From CAMCHP01 sp036835325 (lineage in GTDB: Bacteria; Bacteroidota; Bacteroidia; Flavobacteriales_D; Sanyastnellaceae), in contig DAITMF010000014.1 of assembly GCA_036835325.1 (NCBI GenBank), forward strand, positions 4,475-68,474: a stretch of 64,000 nucleotides of DNA, read 5' to 3'. Positions 51,976-60,086 of the stretch are shown piece after piece; positions within the stretch are counted from its first letter, which is position 1, and every line of letters starts with the position of its first letter. Position numbers and translations under genes: made by a program. Below the pieces are notes generated by a model that did not search any database, was not told the DNA's origin, and saw only the letters and a program-made list of their open reading frames with translations.

Positions 51976-52362
51976 ATGAGCTTCGAACTCCAAGGCCGTG
52001 TACATAAAATCGGCGATGTACAAACCATCAAGAACGACTTCACCAAACGTGAATTCATTGTTAAAACCGATGAACAATACCCACAGTTTATTCCTTTTGA
52101 GCTCATCAAAGACAAAACGTCGTTGATTGACGCGTTTAAAATTGGTGACCCGATCAAGGTGAGTTTCGACATCCGCGGTCGTGAGTGGCAAGACCGCTTC
52201 TTCATCAACCTCAGCGCTTGGCGCGTTGAGCAAGTTGGAGCTGCTCCCGCCGCCGGCGGTGCGAGCCAGAGTGCACCACAGCCACCGGCCAACGCCAAGG
52301 CGCCAACGCCACCCGAGATTTACGACCCGGGTGATGCTGCCGACGACGATCTTCCGTTCTGA
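51976..52362 (+). CDS. DUF3127 protein with SSB-like acidic tail
   Basis: A 128-residue protein. Residues 1-85 are the DUF3127 domain (MSFELQGRVHKIGDVQTIKNDFTKREFIVKTDEQYPQFIPFELIKDKTSLID...), probably an OB-like fold. Then a Pro/Ala-rich linker and the end GDAADDDLPF. This mirrors single-stranded-DNA-binding protein, whose C-terminus DDDIPF recruits repair enzymes. A role at single-stranded DNA is inferred, not shown. It is followed 8 bp later by a transporter gene. Confidence 0.85.
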   Translation: MSFELQGRVHKIGDVQTIKNDFTKREFIVKTDEQYPQFIPFELIKDKTSLIDAFKIGDPIKVSFDIRGREWQDRFFINLSAWRVEQVGAAPAAGGASQSAPQPPANAKAPTPPEIYDPGDAADDDLPF

Positions 52363-52370
52363 TGTGACCG

Positions 52371-53753
52371 ATGAAAGGGCGCGCTGACCGTTTCGTGGAT
52401 GCACTCCGCTTGCTTTTGCCGGCGCCCTTGACCATCGCACTTCTCCTAACTGCCGTGGCGTTCGCCATGGCTTTTTTTTGGGGCAAGCTTGACGGCAGTG
52501 CCGCTGAACGCTGCATCTCGCTGCTCGATGTATGGGAAAAAGGCCTTTGGAATCAACCCCTCATGGCCTTCGCTGTTCAGGCCATGCTCATGCTTGCATT
52601 GGGCCACATGCTCGCCCTTTCCAAGCCTGTTGGACGATTTATGGATGGATTGGCCTCACGGTTTAGTCATTCGACTGCTCAAGCGGCCTTCTGGGTGAGC
52701 CTAATCACCATGGCTACAGGGTGGCTGAATTGGGGTTTTGGATTGATTTTTGGTGCCATCTTGGCCCGAAAAGTGGGCGAAATGGCATCGCGCAAAGGGG
52801 TCGCTATCAATTACCCGCTCGTGGGCGCAGCCGGCTATTCGGGCATGATGGTTTGGCACGGCGGATTCAGCGGCTCAGCCACCATCAAAGCCGCCGAACC
52901 GGGTCACCTTGAAGCCTTGCTTGCAGGTAGCGGGGTAGAGGGCATACCAAACCAAATCTTGCCGGCAACCACCGTGTTCAGCGCCATGAACCTAACCGTG
53001 ACAGTGGCGGTGTTTGTCGCTGTTTCTTTTTTTATGGGATGGATGGGGAGACGCGTGCCCGCCAACAAACTTCGCATCGATAGCGGCTTTGATACGCCGC
53101 CCGTCGCTGAGGAGGTCGTTGGCGCCGAGCGGCTCGATCATAGCCGCGTTATGGCCTACATCGCCGGATTGGTATTTGCCGGCATGGCGGTGTACCGAGC
53201 GGCCAGTCATCCCAATGCAGCAGGCCTCGGGTTTATGACCCCTGACTGGATCAACCTTTTGCTGTTTGGCCTCTGCTTCATTGCGCATGGAAGCATTTTT
53301 CGCTTCCTGAACGCCCTCACCGAGGCCATAGGAGGAACAGCGGGCATTCTGATACAATTCCCGCTTTACTTTGGCATCATGGGACTGATTTCAGGAAGCG
53401 GATTGGGCAGTGTACTTTCGGCATGGCTCATTGGAGAAAGCAACGCGGTGACCTATCCGCTATTCACCTTTTTCTCGAGCGGTCTGCTGAATATTTTCGT
53501 CCCATCAGGCGGCGGCCAATGGGCGATACAGGGCCCGCTGATTGTTCAGGCAGCCCTTGAACTCAATCTTCCTCTTGAAAAAGCCATCCTCGCCATGGCC
53601 TACGGCGACCAGCTCACCAATATGCTGCAGCCTTTTTGGGCGCTTCCTTTGCTTGGCATCACCGGTTTGAACGCCAGGGCCATTGCACCGTACACCGTGG
53701 CCATGATGCTGGTGGCTGCTTGCATCTTCGCATTGGCACTGCTGGTGTTTTGA
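52371..53753 (+). CDS. Short-chain fatty acid transporter (AtoE family)
   Basis: A 460-residue membrane protein with about 11-12 hydrophobic segments, matching the AtoE/TIGR00366 short-chain fatty acid carrier family. Conserved stretches are GHMLALSKPVGRFMDGLASR, WVSLITMATGWLNWGFGLIFGAILARKVG, GAAGYSGMMVWHGGFSGSA and FVPSGGGQWAIQGPLIVQAA. Substrate (acetoacetate, butyrate or similar) is inferred. A GGATGGATG element at 53037-53045 sits in the gene and encodes GWMG at the end of a hydrophobic segment. Confidence 0.9.
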   Translation: MKGRADRFVDALRLLLPAPLTIALLLTAVAFAMAFFWGKLDGSAAERCISLLDVWEKGLWNQPLMAFAVQAMLMLALGHMLALSKPVGRFMDGLASRFSHSTAQAAFWVSLITMATGWLNWGFGLIFGAILARKVGEMASRKGVAINYPLVGAAGYSGMMVWHGGFSGSATIKAAEPGHLEALLAGSGVEGIPNQILPATTVFSAMNLTVTVAVFVAVSFFMGWMGRRVPANKLRIDSGFDTPPVAEEVVGAERLDHSRVMAYIAGLVFAGMAVYRAASHPNAAGLGFMTPDWINLLLFGLCFIAHGSIFRFLNALTEAIGGTAGILIQFPLYFGIMGLISGSGLGSVLSAWLIGESNAVTYPLFTFFSSGLLNIFVPSGGGQWAIQGPLIVQAALELNLPLEKAILAMAYGDQLTNMLQPFWALPLLGITGLNARAIAPYTVAMMLVAACIFALALLVF

Positions 53754-53766
53754 TAACGGCCATCCC

Positions 53767-53775
53767 CATCCATCC
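53767..53775 (-). repeat. GGATGGATG element
   Basis: Reverse strand: CAGTT then GGATGGATGGGGATGG. This is the one intergenic copy without a clear T-run. Confidence 0.75.
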
Positions 53776-53813
53776 AACTGCTCAATCAAAACAACCAACC
53801 AATCGTTTCAAGA

Positions 53814-53843
53814 TTGTGCCCGGCTACAAACCCGCTAAATTTG
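53814..53843 (+). promoter_or_regulatory. Orphan consensus promoter
   Basis: TTG (53814-53816), exactly 19 bp, then TAAATTTG (53836-53843), the full Bacteroidota -33/-7 consensus. No start codon of a gene follows before the terminator at 53889. Confidence 0.65.
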
Positions 53844-53847
53844 TAGT

Positions 53848-53919
53848 GTGAAGAGGAAATTACTCAGCTAACTCCACAACTTTTCCTAAACCGTCTCACC
53901 TCCCCGAGACGGTTTTTTT
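53848..53919 (+). ncRNA. Candidate small RNA of about 72 nt
   Basis: Between an orphan consensus promoter and a strong terminator hairpin. Predicted transcript start is near 53848 (about 5 nt after the -7 box). Only a 7-codon GTG frame is present inside. Family unknown; it is separate from the M16 gene, which has its own -7 box. Confidence 0.5.
53888..53919 (+). terminator. Rho-independent terminator
   Basis: Perfect stem AACCGTCTC/GAGACGGTT with loop ACCTCCCC and T7. Confidence 0.9.
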
Positions 53920-53949
53920 ATGTGGCATCGGTCAGTGGTCAACATCCCG

Positions 53950-53957
53950 TATCTTTG
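53950..53957 (+). promoter_or_regulatory. -7 element close to the M16 peptidase start
   Basis: TATCTTTG, 8 nt before ATG at 53966; leaderless or nearly so. Confidence 0.55.
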
Positions 53958-53965
53958 CACCCCTA

Positions 53966-55192
53966 ATGGAATTCACCACCTTTGAGCTGAGCAACGGATT
54001 GCGCGTAATCCACCGTCAAACAAGCGGTGAGGTTGGCCATTGCGGCATTGTCATCAATGCCGGTTCACGCGATGAACGCGATGATCAACAAGGTTTGGCC
54101 CACTTCATCGAGCATTGCATATTTAAAGGCACTGAACGGCGTAAAACCTACCACATCTTAAGTCGGCTCGACAGCGTTGGCGGCGAGATCAATGCTTACA
54201 CCACTAAGGAAGAAACCTGGGTCTACGCATCGTTTCTTGGAAAACACCTCGATCGTGCCCTTGAACTCATTGGCGATATCTGCTTTCATTCAGTGTTTCC
54301 AGAGAAGGAAATCGCCAAAGAGCGCGATGTCATCGTTGACGAAATCAACTCGTACCTCGATGCGCCCGATGAAATGATCCTTGACGATTTCGAAGAATTG
54401 GTGTTTGATGGTCACCCCATTGGCCGCAACATTCTCGGCACCGTTGACAGTGTGCGCGGCATGAGCCGTGATAAAATCTTCGAGTTTGTTGGCCGTCGTT
54501 ACCGCACTGACCGTATGGTGGTGAGTTCGTCGGGACCAGCCTCGCCTGAAAAAGTGCGCCGTTTGTGCGAGAAGTATTTTGGAGAGCTTCCCCTTGCGGG
54601 GATGGACGACCAGCGTCAGCCCTTCGCCGGTTACACTCCCCAAAACAAGGAGGTCAACCGCGAAACCTTTCAAGTGCACTACATTTTGGGAGGTTTGGCC
54701 TATTCGGCCGATCACAAGCACAAAACCGGGCTCGTTTTGCTCAACAACCTCCTTGGAGGTCCGGCGATGAACAGCCGATTGAACCTGCACATCCGCGAGC
54801 GGCACGGCATCGCGTACAACATTGAATCAGGCTACCAGCCCTACAGCGACACCGGGATGTTTCACATTTACCTCGGTACTGATTTACGTTTGTTCAACAA
54901 AGCGCGTCGTTTGGTGGATGCCGAGTTGCGCCGTCTCCGCGAAAACAAGTTGGGTACGGCACAATTGCACATGGCCAAGCAGCAGTTGATAGGCCAAATC
55001 GCACTGGGGCAGGAGAGCGGCTCAGGCACCATGCTGGCCTTGGGCAAAAGCTACCTCATGTACAACCGCGTAGATACGCTCGAGGAGGTGTACAAATCGA
55101 TTGAAGCCGTTTCAGCCGAAGAACTCCTTGAAATCGCGAACGACGTGCTCGACCCGTCGAAACTCAGCAGTTTGACCTACCTGCCTCGCTGA
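53966..55192 (+). CDS. M16 family zinc peptidase
   Basis: A 408-residue M16 (pitrilysin/processing peptidase-like) protein. The inverted zinc motif H-x-x-E-H is intact: H46, E49, H50 in LAHFIEHCIFKGTERR, and the downstream metal Glu lies in ERDVIVDEINSYLD. The C-terminal half is the second M16 domain (PLAGMDDQRQPFAGYTPQ..., NNLLGGPAMNSRLNLHIRERHGIAYNIES). No signal peptide, so cytosolic; likely substrate peptides are unknown. It resembles the single-unit, dimeric bacterial processing peptidases. Confidence 0.93.
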   Translation: MEFTTFELSNGLRVIHRQTSGEVGHCGIVINAGSRDERDDQQGLAHFIEHCIFKGTERRKTYHILSRLDSVGGEINAYTTKEETWVYASFLGKHLDRALELIGDICFHSVFPEKEIAKERDVIVDEINSYLDAPDEMILDDFEELVFDGHPIGRNILGTVDSVRGMSRDKIFEFVGRRYRTDRMVVSSSGPASPEKVRRLCEKYFGELPLAGMDDQRQPFAGYTPQNKEVNRETFQVHYILGGLAYSADHKHKTGLVLLNNLLGGPAMNSRLNLHIRERHGIAYNIESGYQPYSDTGMFHIYLGTDLRLFNKARRLVDAELRRLRENKLGTAQLHMAKQQLIGQIALGQESGSGTMLALGKSYLMYNRVDTLEEVYKSIEAVSAEELLEIANDVLDPSKLSSLTYLPR

Positions 55193-55612
55193 TCAATCGC
55201 GTGAGATGCGGTGCACATCATTGTTGTCGTACTCGATTTGATTTTTGACAATTCTGATTTTCTGCGCAATGATGAACCACTCTTTTTCAGGCATAACGCC
55301 CAGTTTGAAAAGTGCGTCGTCGTCGTTGTCGGCTGCTTGGGCAATCAAAGCCAGCAAGGTAAACTGGCCTTTTTCGAGCCAGGTCATTGCTTGTTTGTTT
55401 CCTTCGGCTGCGTTGATGAGCGCCATCAGATGCGGAAAGCCGTTTTTAATCAGCCATTCTCGCGCGCCGTCTTGGTTGTAGAGGGCATGCACGAATAGGC
55501 CGAGCTCAGGATAGCCGTTGGCCATAAGCCATTCACGGATTTTCGCATTGCCTGAAATGGCCTCGCCCCAGGCGATGATTATCTTGGCCGGATATGTAAA
55601 GGTGGTTGGCAC
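55193..55612 (-). CDS. Conserved hypothetical protein
   Basis: A 139-residue cytosolic, helical protein. It shows a repeated pattern: IREWLMANGYPELGLFVHALYNQ, AREWLIKNGFPHLMALINAAEGN, AMTWLEKGQFTLLALIAQAADN, three helical hairpins about 32 residues apart, each with W-L, an aromatic-L pair and an acidic/Asn end. This looks like a short alpha-helical repeat fold, not a family I recognise. Its stop directly abuts the stop of the M16 gene; its start overlaps the upstream region of the MOSC gene (divergent). Confidence 0.7.
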   Translation of the reverse strand: MPTTFTYPAKIIIAWGEAISGNAKIREWLMANGYPELGLFVHALYNQDGAREWLIKNGFPHLMALINAAEGNKQAMTWLEKGQFTLLALIAQAADNDDDALFKLGVMPEKEWFIIAQKIRIVKNQIEYDNNDVHRISRD

Positions 55613-55625
55613 ACCGTAAATTTAG

Positions 55626-55633
55626 CATCTTTG
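55626..55633 (+). promoter_or_regulatory. -7-like element of the MOSC gene
   Basis: CATCTTTG, 5 nt before ATG at 55639. Confidence 0.45.
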
Positions 55634-55638
55634 TGGGA

Positions 55639-56208
55639 ATGAAGTTCGAGCGACTTCCGTTTGAGGGGGTATTGGTTGCCACCTTGCGGACCAAGGGAAA
55701 GGAATTTATCACCGAGCAGGCTGATCGTCTGTCGTTGACATTGGCGGGAATTCCCGGTGATCGTCACTCGGGTTTTCACAAATCGTCAGGGGTGCGTGAA
55801 ACGCCACTCTACCCAAAGGGCACTCCCATAGCCAACCACCGGCAGTGGTCGGCTCTGAGCGAGGAAGAAATGGCCCTCATTGCACGCGATATGGGCCTTG
55901 ATTCGGTCAAACCAGAATTTATTGGGGCCAACTTTGTGTTCAAAGGCATACCCGATTTGACCAAGTTGCCGTCGCTCTCGCGCATACGCATCGGTAAACC
56001 GCCGCACCAGGCGACGTTGGTTGTTTACGAAGAGAATGCCCCGTGCCGAATCCCCAACGACGCCATGCTGAAAGCGGGCATTGAGATACCGGGCAAGCCT
56101 TTTCAAGAGGCTGCAAAGGGCCGCCGCGGATTGGTGGGTTGGGTTGAAAAAGGCTCACGTGTAATGCCCGGTGACAAGGTTGAGGTATTCGTGCCCAAAT
56201 TGAAGTAG
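55639..56208 (+). CDS. MOSC domain protein
   Basis: A 189-residue protein with the MOSC fold (GIPGDRHSGFHKSSGVRETPLYPKGTPIANHRQWSALSEEE, FIGANFVFKGIPDLTKLP, PCRIPNDAMLKAG, LVGWVEKGSRVMPGDKVEVF). MOSC proteins transfer sulfur to or bind molybdenum cofactor and use a conserved Cys; here the Cys in NAPCRIPN is present. The start at 55639 fits the -7-like box; the longer frame from 55606 overlaps the divergent gene. Confidence 0.88.
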   Translation: MKFERLPFEGVLVATLRTKGKEFITEQADRLSLTLAGIPGDRHSGFHKSSGVRETPLYPKGTPIANHRQWSALSEEEMALIARDMGLDSVKPEFIGANFVFKGIPDLTKLPSLSRIRIGKPPHQATLVVYEENAPCRIPNDAMLKAGIEIPGKPFQEAAKGRRGLVGWVEKGSRVMPGDKVEVFVPKLK

Positions 56209-56249
56209 ATTATTCACCGAGCACACGAATTGGTCTACCTTTACCCAAC

Positions 56250-57431
56250 GTGCGCTACCCCTTATTTACACCTGCTTTTTGGTTATTGAGCTCAGGAACG
56301 GTGTTCTTCATGAGCGGTTTTGCCATGCTTTTGCCTGAGCTTCCCGGCTACCTCAAGTCAATGGGCGGCGAAGAGTACATCGGTCTCATTGTAGGCTTGT
56401 TCACCTTGAATGCCTTTTTTTCGCGCTTGGTCAGCAGCCGAATGGCCGATGAAAAAGGCCGTTTGAAGGTGATTTTGATTGGCACCGCGGTTTCAGCAGT
56501 GTGTGGGTTTGCGTACTTGGCGGCCGCCACGGTGTGGACCTTCTTGTTGGTGCGCTTTGTGCACGGAATCAGCACCGGTTTTAGGCCGACAGGAACTACT
56601 GCGCTGCTTTCTGACATGGTGCACATCTCGCGAAGGGGTGAAGCCATGGGGTACCTGGGCGTTGCAGGAAATGTTGGCATGGCCCTCGGGCCCATCATTG
56701 GGTCGTTTGTGCGTGTTCATGCAGGGTACGACGCCCTGTTCATCACTTCAGGATGCTTCGGAATCGTTGCATTTATACTTTCCACTCGATTGAAAGAAAC
56801 GCTGCCACATCCGGCGGCCATTGAAGCCAATGATTTTAATGTTTTCAATGGCAAGCGGGTTGATTTTGTGAGTTGGCCGGCGGCTGTAACCCTGTTGCCT
56901 GTCGCCTTTGCCTTTGGGGTGTTTTTGACCGTTTCACCTGATTTTGTCGGCGATTTGGGCTACACCTACCGCGGCTCATTCAATGCCACCATTGTTGTGA
57001 GTTCGATTGCAGCACGGGTATTGGCCGGGAAGGCCTCTGATCGGTATGGACGCATCACGCCGCTGATTGTTGGCATGGTCTTGCTTGCCATTGGCATGGC
57101 TGTGATTGCGAGTGCCGAAAATGCGTTGGTGGCATCCATTGGTGGCGTGCTGTACGGTTTGAGCATCGGCATCAACATGCCGACCATTTTTGCATGGACG
57201 GTAGACTTCGCCCGTGAGGGCAAGACCGCGCTTGCACTCGGAACCATGTTGATGTCGCTTGAAATTGGCATTGGTTTGGGCGCTGTCGTATCAGGGTGGA
57301 TCTATGGCGGAGATGTATCCAACATTCCCAACGCCTACTTGCTGTGTGTTGCCATTGGCTTGGTTGGGGCAGGAGGGCTGTTTTGGGCGCGCAAGCATCC
57401 ATCCATCCAATCCCCAAAAATTGAGGCATAA
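56250..57431 (+). CDS. MFS transporter
   Basis: A 393-residue protein with 12 predicted transmembrane helices. The family signature between TM2 and TM3 reads SRLVSSRMADEKGRLKVILIG, and the second half has ARVLAGKASDRYGRITPLIVG at the matching loop. Substrate unknown. The start is GTG at 56250, 6 nt after TACCTTTA (56236-56243). The last residues (KHPSIQSPKIEA) are encoded by a GGATGGATGGATG element on the opposite strand, and the stop codon runs into the terminator of the convergent gene. Confidence 0.9.
   Translation: MRYPLFTPAFWLLSSGTVFFMSGFAMLLPELPGYLKSMGGEEYIGLIVGLFTLNAFFSRLVSSRMADEKGRLKVILIGTAVSAVCGFAYLAAATVWTFLLVRFVHGISTGFRPTGTTALLSDMVHISRRGEAMGYLGVAGNVGMALGPIIGSFVRVHAGYDALFITSGCFGIVAFILSTRLKETLPHPAAIEANDFNVFNGKRVDFVSWPAAVTLLPVAFAFGVFLTVSPDFVGDLGYTYRGSFNATIVVSSIAARVLAGKASDRYGRITPLIVGMVLLAIGMAVIASAENALVASIGGVLYGLSIGINMPTIFAWTVDFAREGKTALALGTMLMSLEIGIGLGAVVSGWIYGGDVSNIPNAYLLCVAIGLVGAGGLFWARKHPSIQSPKIEA
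57396..57408 (-). repeat. GGATGGATGGATG element after a terminator, at a gene end
   Basis: Reverse strand: terminator T7, ATGCCTCAATTTTTGGGGAT, then TGGATGGATGGATGC. It forms the C-terminal codons of the MFS gene. Confidence 0.85.
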
Positions 57432-57460
57432 AAAAAGGGCAGCCGTAGGCTACCCTTCAA
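57429..57460 (-). terminator. Terminator of the DUF3078 gene
   Basis: Reverse strand: AAGGGTAGCC TAC GGCTGCCCTT followed by T5 and A. It overlaps the MFS stop codon. Confidence 0.85.
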
Positions 57461-57475
57461 TGCGATTGGCTGAAA

Positions 57476-58444
57476 TCAGAACTTGTAGCTGAAGCCGATG
57501 CCGAGCACTTCTTTGAACTGCACGCCAGGCCCGCGCCCGCTGTCGATTTCAACTCCGTCTTCATTGAAAATTGGGTCTTTCTTCTGAAGGGTTACATCGT
57601 CATCGTACAGCAACTGCGTGGTGATGGTCGCGCTCATGAACTCGTTGATTTTCATTGAGATGAGCATTTCCCAGTTGATGTCGATGTTTTGTGGATTGTT
57701 GATGTAGTTGCTGAAGAGGTCGATGCGGGTCGTCAACGAAACGTTCTCAACGATTTCGTTGGTGTAGCCCATGCGTACGTAACCACCGATTTCAGAGCGG
57801 AGGTTTTCACCGGGAGTTACACCAAAAGCACCGATTGAAGAAAGTGAATCGTTCATAACCACGGTCAACTTGTATGTTGCCGGAGAAATGAATGCGGTGA
57901 ATTTGCTGTTTGGCTTGTAATCCATACCCAAGGCCACAAGGGTGTAAGCCGGTGCAAGCAGGTCAGAAATGATGTTGCTTTGGTCGGGTATGCCGTTGGC
58001 AATGCCGTAACCGGGCGCGAACTGGGTACGGAAGTTCACCAAGCCGCTGTAGTACCATTTTTCAGAAGCTTTTTGTCCGTACTTACTGGTAAAGTCAACG
58101 CGGTCATCGGTTTTGATGAGGATGCCTTCATCGCCTTGACGAAGCAAACCGTAAGCAAGGTCAAGGGTATTGTCCCATGATATGTTGTTGCGTTTGTAGT
58201 TCGCGAAAAGCTGTACAAGTGCGGTTCCTGAGATTGAGCTTTGACCACCCGCAGCCCAGTTTTGAAGGTAGACTTGGCTGAAGTTCAAGGCGGTGGTACC
58301 GCCGGTGAACCAAGCAGTGGTATCGGCAATGCTACCGTTGTCGGTGAGCGATTTGACCACCTGATCGGCAGGCAGCGGCTGGTCTTGCGCGTTCACACTG
58401 AACGCCATAACAAGGCCCAAGAGAGCGAGGGAAATGCGCTTCAT
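57476..58444 (-). CDS. DUF3078 outer-membrane-like protein
   Basis: A 322-residue protein with signal peptide (MKRISLALLGLVMAFSVNAQ). The rest matches DUF3078: W-x-GG-x3-LNFSQVYLQNWAAGGQSSIS near residue 46, NISWDNTLDLAYGLLRQ, and many amphipathic strands ending GIGFSYKF, an aromatic C-terminus typical of outer-membrane barrels. The family is almost confined to Bacteroidota; the role is unknown. Confidence 0.9.
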   Translation of the reverse strand: MKRISLALLGLVMAFSVNAQDQPLPADQVVKSLTDNGSIADTTAWFTGGTTALNFSQVYLQNWAAGGQSSISGTALVQLFANYKRNNISWDNTLDLAYGLLRQGDEGILIKTDDRVDFTSKYGQKASEKWYYSGLVNFRTQFAPGYGIANGIPDQSNIISDLLAPAYTLVALGMDYKPNSKFTAFISPATYKLTVVMNDSLSSIGAFGVTPGENLRSEIGGYVRMGYTNEIVENVSLTTRIDLFSNYINNPQNIDINWEMLISMKINEFMSATITTQLLYDDDVTLQKKDPIFNEDGVEIDSGRGPGVQFKEVLGIGFSYKF

Positions 58445-58600
58445 AGCTAATTGGAATAAAGGTTGATGTATTTAAGTCCTCAGCGAGGTGGTTAAAACGA
58501 CTGCAATGTTACAACAATTCGTCAACAGATTATTGACAATTGTCAGCGCTACACTTTGTTGATTCTCACTGCATACTTCGCCTGATTCTTGGATTTTTAT

Positions 58601-58609
58601 GGATGGATG
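58601..58609 (+). repeat. GGATGGATG element after a T-run
   Basis: GGATTTTTAT then GGATGGATG, in the region upstream of glmM. Confidence 0.85.
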
Positions 58610-58646
58610 TGAACGGGCTGCTCCGCTCACACCTTGCCCGTTTTGC

Positions 58647-58654
58647 TACCTTTG
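58647..58654 (+). promoter_or_regulatory. -7 promoter element of glmM
   Basis: TACCTTTG, 43 nt before ATG at 58698. Confidence 0.5.
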
Positions 58655-58697
58655 TGTAGCCTTCGGGCAAACGAATCGAAATCTGCAAGCGCGATAC

Positions 58698-60086
58698 ATG
58701 ACACTTATAAAATCAATCTCGGGAATTCGTGGGACGATTGGTGGACGTGCAGGGGAGGCCCTCACGCCAACCGACGTGGTGAAGTTCACGTCAGCCTACG
58801 CAGCATTTACAGCCGAACGTCACCCGAACAAACGATTGAAAGTCGTCATTGGGCGCGATGCCCGCATCTCGGGTGAAGTCGTTGCCAACCTTTGCGCGTC
58901 GACCTTGCAAAGCATGGGCATTGATGTGCTCGACTTGGGGCTAAGCACCACGCCAACCGTTGAGTTGGCCGTAGCGCACACAGGGGCTCATGGAGGAATC
59001 ATTCTCACGGCAAGCCACAATCCGACGCAATGGAATGCATTAAAGCTGCTCAACGAGAAGGGGGAGTTCATCTCGGCGGCTGACGGGGCCCGTGTGCTGG
59101 AGCTTGCCGAAGGCAATGAGGTACAGTTTGCTCCGGTTGAGAAACTTGGTACACGCACTGCCGACGCTTCGTGGTTGCAAAAGCACATTGATGCGGTGTT
59201 GGCTCTACCACTCGTTGATGTAGAGGCCATCCGCGCAGCGAAAATGAAAATTGCCGTCGACGCCGTGAATTCAACGGGAGGCACCTTTATTCCGGCCTTG
59301 CTCGAAGCACTTGGTGTTGAAACTGTACACAAATTGTACTGTGAGCCAACGGGCCATTTTCCGCACAATCCTGAACCATTGCCCGAGCACCTCACTGAGC
59401 TTTCGGCCTTAATTGTTGAAACCTCAGCCGATTTGGGCATTAGTGTTGACCCTGACGTTGACCGATTGGCCTTGGTGTGCGAAGACGGCACCATGTTTGG
59501 CGAAGAATACACCTTGGTGGCTGTGAGCGATTATGTGCTCACGCACACACCCGGATCTACGGTGAGCAACCTTTCATCAACTCGAGCGTTGCGCGATGTT
59601 ACCGAAGGCCACGGCCAGCGCTACACCGCATCGGCGGTGGGTGAGGTAAACGTAGTGGAGGCCATGAAAGCCACCAATGCCGTAATTGGCGGTGAGGGCA
59701 ATGGTGGAATCATCTACCCTGAATCGCATTTCGGCCGCGATGCCTTGGTTGGCATTGGGTTGTTCTTGACGCATTTGGCCAAAAGCGGCAAAAAGGCCTC
59801 TGAATTGCGGGCTTCGTATCCATCGTACTTCATGGCCAAAAAGAAGGTTGATTTGGAGGCGGGGATGGATGTGGATGGTTTGTTGGCTGAAATGGCAGCT
59901 GCCTATGTGAGTGAGCAAGTGACCACCGTTGACGGTGTGAAGATTGACTTTGCCGACCGTTGGGTGCATTTACGCAAGTCGAATACTGAGCCCATCGTGC
60001 GCATTTACACCGAAGCCCCCAGTGCAGAAGCCGCCAACGAACTGGCCAACCGTTTTATTGAAGAATTGACCGAACGCGCACAGTAA
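58698..60086 (+). CDS. glmM: Phosphoglucosamine mutase
   Basis: A 462-residue alpha-D-phosphohexomutase that converts glucosamine-6-P to glucosamine-1-P for UDP-GlcNAc, peptidoglycan and LPS synthesis. Active-site Ser106 lies in ILTASHNPTQWNALK; the metal loop reads DPDVDRLALV, the sugar loop GGEGNGGIIYPESH, and the C-terminal phosphate loop RKSNTEPIVRIY. The start at 58698 (MTLIKSISGIRGTIGG) matches the family; the frame is open to 58599. Phosphomannomutase activity is also possible. It overlaps the next gene by 1 bp. Confidence 0.93.
   Translation: MTLIKSISGIRGTIGGRAGEALTPTDVVKFTSAYAAFTAERHPNKRLKVVIGRDARISGEVVANLCASTLQSMGIDVLDLGLSTTPTVELAVAHTGAHGGIILTASHNPTQWNALKLLNEKGEFISAADGARVLELAEGNEVQFAPVEKLGTRTADASWLQKHIDAVLALPLVDVEAIRAAKMKIAVDAVNSTGGTFIPALLEALGVETVHKLYCEPTGHFPHNPEPLPEHLTELSALIVETSADLGISVDPDVDRLALVCEDGTMFGEEYTLVAVSDYVLTHTPGSTVSNLSSTRALRDVTEGHGQRYTASAVGEVNVVEAMKATNAVIGGEGNGGIIYPESHFGRDALVGIGLFLTHLAKSGKKASELRASYPSYFMAKKKVDLEAGMDVDGLLAEMAAAYVSEQVTTVDGVKIDFADRWVHLRKSNTEPIVRIYTEAPSAEAANELANRFIEELTERAQ
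59863..59871 (+). repeat. GGATGGATG element inside glmM
   Basis: GCGGGGATGGATGTGGATGG encodes AGMDVDG. There is no T-run next to this copy. Confidence 0.7.

Noticed and set aside
51535..52440. 301-residue open frame on the minus strand
   Set aside because: It crosses the flavin reductase, DUF3127 and transporter genes on the other strand, all with good family signatures; it has no protein signature itself.
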